Shown in pieces: positions 51,503 through 59,283 of a stretch of 64,000 bases of DNA. The notes beneath the pieces are model-generated. The model did no database searches and had not been told where the DNA came from. It saw only the letters and a list, made by a program, of their open reading frames with translations. Source of the DNA: Seonamhaeicola maritimus (lineage in GTDB: Bacteria > Bacteroidota > Bacteroidia > Flavobacteriales > Flavobacteriaceae); assembly GCF_008056315.1 (NCBI RefSeq), contig NZ_VRKQ01000008.1, positions 1,857,733 to 1,921,732 on the forward strand, in the 5' to 3' direction. Positions within the stretch are counted from its first letter, which is position 1, and every line of letters starts with the position of its first letter. The position numbers and the translations under genes are program-made.

Positions 51503-53809
51503 ATGAGACGTAAAATTTCAAAATTAAGTGCAGTAGTCATCCTTTTTTTATGTGTTGCTACTCAAGTAAAAGCGCAAGACATTACAGGTTCTTGGAAAGG
51601 AAAATTATCGGTTCAAGGAACCGAGGTGACATTAGTTTTCGATATTAAAAACAGTGAAGATGGTTATACTTCTACAATGGATAGTCCTTCCCAAGGTGCA
51701 ACTGGTATTCCTATGGATGTTACAACATACGAAAATGATACTTTAACAATTAAATTTAATCAAGCCGGTATTAAGTATGTAGCCGCTTTAAAAGAAACTT
51801 CACTTAATGGAACATTCTATCAAGGGGGCATGGAGTTTCCTTTAACTCTTAATAAAACAGAAAAAACACTTCCTGGAAACGTATCGTTACCAACTTCAGA
51901 TGGAGATTTAGAGAAATTAGCCAATTGGAACCCCACTAATTACAAGTACTCTGTTGAAGATTATTTCGCAAGACCTAAAGCAAGCTCATTCAGCTTTTCT
52001 CCAAATGGAACTTATTTATCTTATAGAGAGAAAGATGAAAACAAAAAAAATCATGTTTACGTTAAAAACCTTGATACCAATGAGGTTAAAAGAGTAATAG
52101 AAGAAAAAGATGAGTTAATTAGAGGTTTTGGTTGGGCAAATGAAAATAGAATGATTTATATAATGGATAAAGGTGGGAACGAAGATTATCACCTATTCGC
52201 TGTAAATGTAGATGGAACAAACCAAAAAGAATTAACGCCTTTTGATGGCGTTAAAGTAAATATATTGAATGGTTTAAAAGAAGATAAGGATCATATGATT
52301 ATATCTATGAATCAAAACAATCCTCAAATTTTTGAACCGTACAAGATTAATATAGAAACTGGAGAATTAAAGCAGTTGTATAAAAATGAAGATGCCGCTA
52401 ACCCAATAAATAGCTATGTATTTGATAAAGATGGTAAATTAAGAGGATTTGTAAAGTTAAGAAACGGAGTTAATCAAGATTTTTATTATACCATAGATGG
52501 CGAGAATTATAATATAATAAAACAATTAAGTTGGAAAGATAGTTTCGGTATCTCATCTTTTAACTATGCATCAGACAATCCTCATGAAGCCTATGTAATC
52601 TCTAATTTAGATTCAGATAAAGCTCAAATTCTATTATATGATTTGAAAGAAGATAAGGTTATAAAAAATTTATTTTCAAACGATAATTATGATGTTTCAG
52701 GGCTTGGTTTGTCAAGATATAGAGGTTATGAATTAGATTATTTCTCATATAACGGTGAAAAAAATGTAGTGGTGCCTGTAAGTGATTATGCAAAAAAGCT
52801 TCACAAAAAACTAACTAATAAGTTTCCGGGTTACAACTTCTCAATCTCTGATGTTACAGATGATGAAAGTAAATATTTATTTTTCATTCAAAGTGATAAA
52901 TTGTATGGTACTTATTATTCCTATGATGCAAAAACGGAGGAGTTTAAATTGCTTTATGATTTAATGCCAAACCTTATAGAAAATGACATGGCAGAAATGC
53001 GTCCTATAACCTTTAAAAGTAGAGATGGTTTAACAATACATGGTTACATTACATTACCGAAGGAGGCATTGAATGGAGAAAGAGTTCCTGTAATTGTAAA
53101 CCCTCATGGTGGACCACAAGGTATTAGGGATTCTTGGGGATTCAACCCAGAGGCACAATTATTCGCAAGTAGAGGTTATGCTACTTTACAAGTTAATTTT
53201 AGAATTTCTGGCGGTTATGGTAGAGAATTCCTTGAATCTGGGTTTAAACAAATAGGAAGAAAAGCTATGGATGATGTTGAAGATGGTTTACAATATGTAG
53301 TTGACCAAGGTTGGGTTGATAAAGATAATGCTGCTATTTACGGAGGTAGCCATGGTGGTTATGCTGTTTTACGCGGTTTAACAAAAACACCAGATTTATA
53401 TGCTTGTGGTGTTGATTATGTTGGGGTATCTAATATTTTTACATTTTTTGAATCATTCCCAGAATATTGGAAACCGTACAAAAAAATAGTAAAAGAGATT
53501 TGGTATGATTCTGATATACCTGAAGAAAAAGAAATAATGAAAGAAGTATCTCCTGTATTTCATATAGACAAAATTAAAAAGCCTCTTATGGTGGTTCAGG
53601 GAGCTAATGATCCAAGAGTTAATATTGATGAATCTGATCAAATTGTTGAGGGGCTAAGAGCCAAAGGTGTTGACGTGCCATATATGGTGAAATATGATGA
53701 AGGACATGGATTTGGAAAAGAAGAAAACAGAATAGCTCTTTACGAATCTATGATGGGCTTTTATGCAAAACATCTTAAGAAAGAAATAAAGCAGCCGATT
53801 AAAGATTAA
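51503..53809 (+). CDS. Secreted S9-family prolyl oligopeptidase-like peptidase
   Basis: The 768-aa product has a signal peptide (SKLSAVVILFLCVATQVKAQ) and an extra N-terminal beta domain (about 25-125, ITGSWKGKLSVQGTEVTLVFDI). The beta-propeller follows, then an alpha/beta-hydrolase domain. The catalytic Ser is in IYGGSHGGYAVLRG, the Asp in VQGANDPRVNIDES and the His in YDEGHGFGKEENR. PVIVNPHGGPQGIRDSWGFNPEAQLFASRGYATLQVNF is typical of DPP4/acyl-aminoacyl peptidase-like enzymes. It is exported and probably degrades peptides in the periplasm. Confidence 0.92.
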   Translation: MRRKISKLSAVVILFLCVATQVKAQDITGSWKGKLSVQGTEVTLVFDIKNSEDGYTSTMDSPSQGATGIPMDVTTYENDTLTIKFNQAGIKYVAALKETSLNGTFYQGGMEFPLTLNKTEKTLPGNVSLPTSDGDLEKLANWNPTNYKYSVEDYFARPKASSFSFSPNGTYLSYREKDENKKNHVYVKNLDTNEVKRVIEEKDELIRGFGWANENRMIYIMDKGGNEDYHLFAVNVDGTNQKELTPFDGVKVNILNGLKEDKDHMIISMNQNNPQIFEPYKINIETGELKQLYKNEDAANPINSYVFDKDGKLRGFVKLRNGVNQDFYYTIDGENYNIIKQLSWKDSFGISSFNYASDNPHEAYVISNLDSDKAQILLYDLKEDKVIKNLFSNDNYDVSGLGLSRYRGYELDYFSYNGEKNVVVPVSDYAKKLHKKLTNKFPGYNFSISDVTDDESKYLFFIQSDKLYGTYYSYDAKTEEFKLLYDLMPNLIENDMAEMRPITFKSRDGLTIHGYITLPKEALNGERVPVIVNPHGGPQGIRDSWGFNPEAQLFASRGYATLQVNFRISGGYGREFLESGFKQIGRKAMDDVEDGLQYVVDQGWVDKDNAAIYGGSHGGYAVLRGLTKTPDLYACGVDYVGVSNIFTFFESFPEYWKPYKKIVKEIWYDSDIPEEKEIMKEVSPVFHIDKIKKPLMVVQGANDPRVNIDESDQIVEGLRAKGVDVPYMVKYDEGHGFGKEENRIALYESMMGFYAKHLKKEIKQPIKD

Positions 53810-53830
53810 TAAATTTAATACAATAATTTA

Positions 53831-53860
53831 AAAGCCTTTAGATTTATTTCTAAAGGCTTT
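53831..53860 (+). terminator. Terminator of the S9 peptidase gene
   Basis: AAAGCCTTTAGA pairs perfectly with TCTAAAGGCTTT across TTTATT, followed by TTTTAT. Confidence 0.8.
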
Positions 53861-53915
53861 TTTATAATTAGAAAATTAAAACTAATTAATACATTAGCAT
53901 TTTAAATTTAAGGCT

Positions 53916-54929
53916 ATGCAAATCAATGATAAATCTGGAGTATTAGAATACAAAGCATCTGAACAACGCTATGATAACATGAAATATAATCGTACTGGGA
54001 AAAGCGGTGTATTGCTTCCAGCAATTTCTTTGGGGTTATGGCATAACTTTGGGTTTATTGATAGCATTCAAAACGGAAGAGAAATTTTACGTTGTGCTTT
54101 TGATTTGGGTATTACACATTTTGATTTAGCTAATAACTACGGACCTCCTTATGGTTCTGCTGAAGAAAACTTCGGAACTATTTTAAAACAAGATTTTAAG
54201 AATTATAGAGACGAATTATTTATTGCTACTAAAGCTGGTTATGATATGTGGCCTGGGCCTTATGGGAATTTAGGTTCAAGAAAATATTTAATTTCTAGTT
54301 TAGATCAAAGTTTGAAGCGTATGAACCTAGATTATGTTGATATTTTTTATCATCATAGACCAGATCCCAATACGCCTTTGGAAGAAACCATGGGAGCTTT
54401 AGCAGATATAGTACGTCAAGGTAAAGCCTTATATGTAGGAATTTCTAATTATGAACCGGCAGAAACTCAAAAGGCTGCCACTATATTGAAAGAATTAAAT
54501 GTGCCATTTATTTTGCATCAGGCCAGATATTCAATGTTTGATAGATGGATTGAAAATGGGCTTCTTGATACTTTAGAAGATAATGGAGTTGGTTGTATTG
54601 CCTTTTCTCCTTTGGCACAAGGAATGTTAACAGATAAATATTTAGGTGGTATACCAGAAGGTTCTAGAGCAGCAAAAAACATGTCTTATCTTAATTCAGA
54701 TACTGTAAATAGTAACATAGAAAAAATCCAAAAACTTAATGATATAGCTCAAGAACGAGGTCAAAAACTATCGCAAATGGCAGTAGCGTGGATTTTAAGA
54801 CAACCTCAAGTAGCTTCAGTACTTTTAGGAGCAAGTTCTGCTAATCAGTTAAAAGAAAACTTAAAAGCTTTAGATAATTTAGAATTTTCTTCTGAAGAAT
54901 TGAAAATGATAGATGGGATAGTTGGTTAA
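53916..54929 (+). CDS. Aldo/keto reductase, YghZ-like
   Basis: The 337-aa NADPH-dependent TIM barrel resembles E. coli YghZ (L-glyceraldehyde-3-phosphate reductase). RYDNMKYNRTGKSGVLLPAISLGLWHNFG near residues 18-46 matches the start of that subfamily and supports the upstream ATG at 53916. The catalytic Asp/Tyr are in GITHFDLANNYGPPYGSAEENFG and the Lys in IATKAGYDMWPGPYG. LDYVDIFYHHRPDPNTPLEE provides the His. Possible roles are methylglyoxal or triose detoxification. It is transcribed alone and convergent with the secreted-protein gene. Confidence 0.9.
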   Translation: MQINDKSGVLEYKASEQRYDNMKYNRTGKSGVLLPAISLGLWHNFGFIDSIQNGREILRCAFDLGITHFDLANNYGPPYGSAEENFGTILKQDFKNYRDELFIATKAGYDMWPGPYGNLGSRKYLISSLDQSLKRMNLDYVDIFYHHRPDPNTPLEETMGALADIVRQGKALYVGISNYEPAETQKAATILKELNVPFILHQARYSMFDRWIENGLLDTLEDNGVGCIAFSPLAQGMLTDKYLGGIPEGSRAAKNMSYLNSDTVNSNIEKIQKLNDIAQERGQKLSQMAVAWILRQPQVASVLLGASSANQLKENLKALDNLEFSSEELKMIDGIVG

Positions 54930-54930
54930 T

Positions 54931-55614
54931 TTATTCCTTAATAATATTAACTGTACCTTTTACATTTATGGAAAGTGCCCACATATCGGCAGCAATAATA
55001 TTATTATTATCATCTACCACCCTAAAGTGTGCGGTATTAGGTAAAGCATAACCTTCGTTAAGAGCTAAGAACTCTATTTTATTTACGCCTTCTTTCAATT
55101 CAATTTTGAAGCCTCTAAATGCATTTATTAAACCCACACGATATTCAAGAATCTCATCATTAACTGATACCCTAATTATATCTCCATCTTCTAAACCATA
55201 ATCTCTATACATCACTCGTGCATGCTTTGATTTAGTTCTATGGTCACCAAAAAACACATCAATCTTACTACCTTTTGTCCCTAAGCCTTCTTGCTCTTTG
55301 ATTGAGTTTTCATGTTTCTTAAACCTGTCTTTATATAATTCACCAGGATTACCAAACTTTTCACCAAACATAGAAAACTCCTTTTTGGGTGTTTTAAGAT
55401 TAACCGTAGATTTAGGAGAATTTAAAGCATTATTATTACCACTAGTAATTGATTTTAAAGGTACAATAGGTGAAGCATCTAATGAATCTTTTTCATTTTC
55501 CACAGCCGGAATAGAAAGAGATTTTTTCTTAGAATCAATTTGGGCATGAATTGATACTGTAAACAAAAACAGTATTATAAGTGTGTAAAATGTTTTCAAC
55601 TGTTTGGGTATCAT
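54931..55614 (-). CDS. Secreted protein of unknown function
   Basis: The 227-aa product has a signal peptide (TFYTLIILFLFTVSIHAQ, residues 9-26) and a Ser/Lys/Asn-rich linker (27-80). A C-terminal domain of about 110 residues contains IDVFFGDHRTKSKHARVMYRDYGLEDGDIIRVSVND, FKIELKEGVNKIEFLALNEGYALPNTAHFRVVDDNN and a final VKGTVNIIKE. Its repeated strand-turn pattern suggests an Ig-like or beta-sandwich fold. No catalytic motif is visible. It is divergent from the tandem small-peptide array, with 253 bp between. Confidence 0.75.
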   Translation of the reverse strand: MIPKQLKTFYTLIILFLFTVSIHAQIDSKKKSLSIPAVENEKDSLDASPIVPLKSITSGNNNALNSPKSTVNLKTPKKEFSMFGEKFGNPGELYKDRFKKHENSIKEQEGLGTKGSKIDVFFGDHRTKSKHARVMYRDYGLEDGDIIRVSVNDEILEYRVGLINAFRGFKIELKEGVNKIEFLALNEGYALPNTAHFRVVDDNNNIIAADMWALSINVKGTVNIIKE

Positions 55615-55867
55615 AGCAATGATGACAACTTTTTATTCTATTGTCAAAGATATTTCTTTATCTTATAACTAGTAAATATTTTTGTATTCATTTAACACAA
55701 AAACCATTCCTAAAACAAATTTCTATAGTTTTTATAGTCTTCTTTCCTTGTAAAAACCTACAACAAAAGTTAAAATATGTTAATTTATTACTTTGTTATG
55801 CATAGTACTGTAACATTTTTAACTATTGGTCGTCTATCAAGTATAAATCAATAAAAAACGAACAATC
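55615..55867. promoter_or_regulatory. 253-bp leader between secreted-protein gene and micro-ORF array
   Basis: This is an AT-rich region with no long frame. It must hold the minus-strand promoter of the 54931 gene and the plus-strand promoter of the array. TTACTTTG near 55787 resembles a -7 element with one mismatch. Confidence 0.4.
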
Positions 55868-55954
55868 ATGAGAACATTAAACAACAACCAAATTACAGGA
55901 ACTTTAAATAACACTAAAAGTTATAATTGGAACACAAAGAGACGTTATAGATAA
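55868..55954 (+). CDS. Micro-ORF 1 of array, 28-aa cationic peptide
   Basis: A 28-codon frame starts MRTLNNNQITGTL and ends SYNWNTKRRYR. There is no acidic residue, six basic ones, and a high Asn content. It has no signal peptide or membrane segment. Compared with ORF2 there are six base differences in 87, five of them synonymous and one conservative (Thr10 to Ser). That pattern indicates selection on the peptide, not just duplicated DNA. No family is recognised. It could be a cationic peptide, a precursor, or a regulatory leader. Confidence 0.8.
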   Translation: MRTLNNNQITGTLNNTKSYNWNTKRRYR

Positions 55955-55996
55955 GTAATAATATTAAAAAATTCATCAATCAATAATCAAATAATC

Positions 55997-56083
55997 ATGA
56001 GAACATTAAACAACAATCAAATTTCAGGAACCTTAAATAACACTAAGAGTTATAATTGGAATACAAAAAGACGTTATAGATAA
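55997..56083 (+). CDS. Micro-ORF 2 of array, 28-aa cationic peptide
   Basis: The second copy encodes the same peptide with Ser at position 10 (MRTLNNNQISGTL) and an identical C-terminal SYNWNTKRRYR. It starts 42 bp after the ORF1 stop. It differs from ORF3 at seven bases: five synonymous (Thr ACA/ACT and ACC/ACA, Lys AAG/AAA, Asn AAT/AAC, Tyr TAT/TAC) and two conservative (N14S, R28K). Confidence 0.8.
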   Translation: MRTLNNNQISGTLNNTKSYNWNTKRRYR

Positions 56084-56125
56084 ATAGCGCAAAAAATCAT
56101 CAATCAAAAAATCAATCAAACAATT

Positions 56126-56212
56126 ATGAGAACTTTAAACAACAATCAAATTTCAGGAACATTAAGTAACACTAAAAGTTATAATTGGAACACAAAAAGA
56201 CGTTACAAATAA
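56126..56212 (+). CDS. Micro-ORF 3 of array, 28-aa cationic peptide
   Basis: The third copy starts MRTLNNNQISGTLSN and ends SYNWNTKRRYK. It differs from ORF2 by N14S and R28K only at the protein level. The preceding spacer has TCATCAATCAA followed by a second ATCAATCAAA, slightly expanded from the unit before ORF2. The next ORF starts 120 bp after this one, breaking the 129-bp period. Confidence 0.8.
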   Translation: MRTLNNNQISGTLSNTKSYNWNTKRRYK

Positions 56213-56245
56213 GTAATGTCTTTTTAAAAACTTTCATCAATCAAA

Positions 56246-56380
56246 ATGCGAACAACAATCAAAATATCGAATCATTTAAATAGCATCACTCAGGAAAATT
56301 TCATGCCTACAAGACGTTATATCAGCTTTAGATCTTCAAATGATATAGTTTGGAAAGGCACAAAACGTTATGCCCATTAA
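56246..56380 (+). CDS. Micro-ORF 4, diverged 44-aa relative
   Basis: A 44-codon frame begins MRTTIKISNHLN and ends NDIVWKGTKRYAH. It shares the Met-Arg-Thr start, the same upstream TCATCAATCAA tract and a C-terminal W-x-x-T-K-R-Y-like motif (WKGTKRY, compare WNTKRRY). An internal PTRRY (residues 21-25) partly repeats it. It is basic overall, with only two acidic residues. It looks like an ancient, elongated copy of the array peptide. No signal peptide or membrane helix is present. Confidence 0.6.
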   Translation: MRTTIKISNHLNSITQENFMPTRRYISFRSSNDIVWKGTKRYAH

Positions 56381-56430
56381 ATTGAAGAAGATTTCCATGA
56401 CGCTTTGCGTCTGATTTCCTTAAAACTGTC

Positions 56431-56450
56431 ATTCCCATGAAGATGGGAAT
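56431..56450. repeat. Short palindromic repeat-like hairpin ATTCCCAT/ATGGGAAT
   Basis: Eight-base arms across GAAG, within ACTGTCATTCCCATGAAG followed by ATGGGAATCTA. The surrounding wording recalls dispersed bacterial repeats of the TCATTCCC...GGGAATC type. A second small stem GACGC-TTT-GCGTC is at 56399-56411. It could terminate or punctuate the array transcript. Confidence 0.5.
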
Positions 56451-56516
56451 CTAAGTCAATTAGTTATGGTATTGTTTTTGTGAAAGATTTCACATTAACA
56501 TTTAAACTATAATTTT

Positions 56517-57077
56517 ATGAGACGTTCAAAATTCAGGCCTGAAATTAATGCAGGTTCTATGGCAGACATTGCTTTTTTGTTACTAATTTTTTTCCTGGTA
56601 ACAGCAACAATTTCAACCGATGAAGGCATTAATAGGATGCTTCCCAAGGAATGCCCACCAGGAGTGGATTGCACCCCTCCTATTAACAAGCGCAATATTT
56701 TACAAGTTATGATTAACGACAAAGATCAAATCATGATTGAAGGAAGCACCATAATTGCACTTGAAGACTTAAAGGGTATTGCTAAAGATTTCTTAGACAA
56801 TAATGGTGATGGTTCTTGTAGTTATTGTAATGGAAATAAAGGGGAAAGCTCTTCTGATAATCCTAGAGAGGCTGTTATTTCTTTACAAAATTCAAAACTT
56901 ACTAGCTATAAGCAATACGTAGCTGTTCAAAATGAATTAACAAAGGCATATTATGAATTAAGAAACACATATACTATTAATGTGTTGAATAAATCTGCTG
57001 ATAATTTGACTAAAGAAGAATTAAAACAAGTAAAGGAGGCATATCCGTTTATTCTCTCAGAAGCAGAAACAAGATAG
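56517..57077 (+). CDS. exbD: ExbD/TolR-family biopolymer transport protein (solitary)
   Basis: The 186-aa product has the ExbD opening PEINAGSMADIAFLLLIFFLVTATISTDEGINRMLP, a single N-terminal transmembrane helix with the membrane Asp (MADIAF). A periplasmic domain follows with an inserted Cys-rich loop (GDGSCSYCNGNKGESSSDN, about 100-118) and a helical C-terminus. In flavobacteria exbD normally follows exbB and another exbD; here no exbB/tolQ is adjacent. It would energise TonB-dependent transport with a distant ExbB. It is 136 bp after the micro-ORF array on the same strand and ends at a strong terminator. Confidence 0.85.
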   Translation: MRRSKFRPEINAGSMADIAFLLLIFFLVTATISTDEGINRMLPKECPPGVDCTPPINKRNILQVMINDKDQIMIEGSTIIALEDLKGIAKDFLDNNGDGSCSYCNGNKGESSSDNPREAVISLQNSKLTSYKQYVAVQNELTKAYYELRNTYTINVLNKSADNLTKEELKQVKEAYPFILSEAETR

Positions 57078-57100
57078 AATTTAGTTATCCTTATTTTAAA

Positions 57101-57134
57101 CACCTAGTTTGCATTCGGCAAAATGCAAACTAGG
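57101..57134. terminator. Terminator between exbD and E1 genes
   Basis: ACCTAGTTTGCATT pairs perfectly over 14 bp with AATGCAAACTAGGT, loop CGGCAA, followed by a T run. It serves exbD (+) and probably the convergent E1 gene (-). Confidence 0.85.
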
Positions 57135-57146
57135 TTTTTTATTTAA

Positions 57147-59150
57147 TCAATAGTTTAATAATGATTTCAATTCTTCTTCAAACCTATCCTTTGGTAAATA
57201 TTGATTTTCTAGTTGTTTGGCAAAAGGAATGGGTGATTCTATACTTGCCACCCGTTTAACAGGTGCGTCTAAATACTCAAAACAATTTTCATGTATTAAA
57301 GCCGAAATATCACTAGATATTCCACCAAACAAAGTGTCTTCCTGTAATATAATAGCTTTACCTGTCTTCCTTACAGAATTATAAATAGTTTCAGAATCTA
57401 AAGGCTGAAGCGTTCTTAAATCTATGACATCGGCAGAAATATCAGGATTTTTTTCTAGAGATTCTAAAGCCCAATGTATGGCTGCTCCATATGAAATAAT
57501 GGTTATATCATTTCCTTCTTTTATAATGGTAGCTTCTCCTAAAGGAATGGTATAATATTCAATTGGAACTTCTTGACGGATACCTCTATATAAAGCTTTG
57601 TGCTCAAAGAACAGCACCGGATTTGGATCATTAATAGCTGAAGCTAATAATCCTTTGGCATCATAAGGAAATGCAGGATAAACCACTTTTAAACCGGGTG
57701 TTTTGGTAAACCAAGCTTCGTTGGTTTGGGAGTGAAACGGACCTGCACCAACATCTCCACCACAAGGCATTCTTAAAACAATGTCTGCATTTTGTTGCCA
57801 TCTGTAATAGGACTTAGCTAAATAATTAACTACTGGATTAAAACCAGAGCTAACAAAATCTGCAAATTGTAATTCAACTACTGATTTTATGCCGGCAATA
57901 GATAATCCCATAGCTGTTTCTATAATAGCAGATTCACAAATTGGAGTATTACGTACTCTGTCTTTTCCAAACTCCTTAACAAAACCTTCGGTGATTTTAA
58001 AAACACCTCCATATTCCGCTATATCTTGTCCCATGATAACTAAATCATCATGACGTTCCATACTTTGTTTCAGTCCATCGGAAATGGCATCTATAAATCT
58101 AATTTTATTTGAATTTGAGTTATGTTTAACTTCCTGATATTCAAACTCTTTAAAAACATCATTTAACTCATTGGTTACATCTGCATTAATTTGGTCTTCG
58201 TTTAATGCAACTTCTAAATGTTCATTAATCTCATGTGCTATATTAACCTTTAATTCCACCTCTGAAGTTTCATCTATAATGCCTTTCTCTTTTAAAAAAT
58301 ACTGATAGTTTTCTATTGGGTCTTTCTTAGCCCAAAGGTCTAGCAATTCCTGTGGAACATATTTAGTTCCGCTAGCCTCTTCGTGTCCGCGTATCCTAAA
58401 TGTTTTAAATTCTAATAACACGGGGCGTTGGTTTTCGCGAATACTTTCAGCAATTTTAGAGACTTTTGTGTATACCTCTAAAATATTATTGCCATCAATA
58501 ATGTGAGATTCCATCCCATAGCCCTTGCCTCTATCGGCAATATGTTCGCAATTAAATTGCTCTTTTGTTGGAGTTGAAAGCCCATAGCCATTATTTTCAA
58601 CACAAAACATTACAGGTAATTGCCATACTGAAGCTACATTTAAGGCCTCATGAAAATCACCCTCACTGGTACCACCTTCACCAGTAAAAACTGCAGTAAC
58701 CTGATTGTTTTCTTTCAGTTTATTAGCCAAGGCAATGCCGTCTGCTACTCCTAACTGCGGGCCCAAATGAGAAATCATCCCCACAATTTTATATTGCTGG
58801 GTGCCAAAATGAAATGACCTATCTCTTCCCTTTGTAAAACCAGAAGCTTTTCCTTGCCATTGTGCAAATAATCTATATAATGGAATTTTTCTCACAGTAA
58901 ACACACCTAAATTTCGGTGCATAGGCAAAATGTACTCGTCTTTATTTAAAGACATTGTAACACCAACCGCAATGGCTTCTTGACCAATACCAGAAAACCA
59001 TTTGCTAATTTTTCCTTGACGCAATAACACCAACATCTTCTCCTCTATCAATCTAGGTTTCAGCATGTTTTTATATAACTGAATCAGCTTATCCTTTTCA
59101 AGATTTTCTATATTAAATTCTAAAGGTTTTGAAGTAAAATCGTTACTCAT
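57147..59150 (-). CDS. 2-oxoacid dehydrogenase E1 alpha/beta fusion (branched-chain type)
   Basis: The 667-aa product fuses both E1 subunits. The alpha part (to about 300) has FSGIGQEAIAVGV and the TPP/metal motif FTGEGGTSEGDFHEALNVASVWQLPVMFCVENNGYGLST. The beta part (about 345 onward) has RFIDAISDGLKQSMERHDDLVIMGQDIAEYGGVFKITEGF, CESAIIETAMG and FEHKALYR. It decarboxylates 2-oxo acids, most likely branched-chain ones from Val, Leu and Ile, for lipoyl transfer to E2. No E2 or E3 adjoins. The fusion is the normal state in flavobacteria. Confidence 0.9.
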   Translation of the reverse strand: MSNDFTSKPLEFNIENLEKDKLIQLYKNMLKPRLIEEKMLVLLRQGKISKWFSGIGQEAIAVGVTMSLNKDEYILPMHRNLGVFTVRKIPLYRLFAQWQGKASGFTKGRDRSFHFGTQQYKIVGMISHLGPQLGVADGIALANKLKENNQVTAVFTGEGGTSEGDFHEALNVASVWQLPVMFCVENNGYGLSTPTKEQFNCEHIADRGKGYGMESHIIDGNNILEVYTKVSKIAESIRENQRPVLLEFKTFRIRGHEEASGTKYVPQELLDLWAKKDPIENYQYFLKEKGIIDETSEVELKVNIAHEINEHLEVALNEDQINADVTNELNDVFKEFEYQEVKHNSNSNKIRFIDAISDGLKQSMERHDDLVIMGQDIAEYGGVFKITEGFVKEFGKDRVRNTPICESAIIETAMGLSIAGIKSVVELQFADFVSSGFNPVVNYLAKSYYRWQQNADIVLRMPCGGDVGAGPFHSQTNEAWFTKTPGLKVVYPAFPYDAKGLLASAINDPNPVLFFEHKALYRGIRQEVPIEYYTIPLGEATIIKEGNDITIISYGAAIHWALESLEKNPDISADVIDLRTLQPLDSETIYNSVRKTGKAIILQEDTLFGGISSDISALIHENCFEYLDAPVKRVASIESPIPFAKQLENQYLPKDRFEEELKSLLNY

Positions 59151-59248
59151 AAAGCAATTATCAGGCTTATCAAATATACCATAAAAAGTAAATTTTCTTT
59201 AATCATTAAGTTAAAATATACCCTTACTTAAACTTTACAATGTTTTTG

Positions 59249-59256
59249 TACATTTG
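59249..59256 (+). promoter_or_regulatory. -7 element TACATTTG
   Basis: This fits TAnnTTTG, 27 bp before the oxygenase ATG at 59284. Confidence 0.55.
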
Positions 59257-59283
59257 TATTAGTCACTTAAAAAAAGACAGCTT

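Larger units (their letters stand above)
55868..56212 (+). repeat. Tandem array of 129-bp units
   Basis: Start codons at 55868, 55997 and 56126 are exactly 129 bp apart, and the three units are nearly identical over the ORF. A TCATCAATCAA tract precedes ORF2 (55973-55983), ORF3 (56097-56107) and the diverged ORF4 (56234-56244). Each unit is one micro-ORF plus a spacer. Confidence 0.9.

Noticed and set aside
55868-56212. CRISPR array
   Set aside because: The period is 129 bp, the repeated part is an ORF with synonymous changes, and there are no 24-40 bp exact repeats with unrelated spacers or cas genes.
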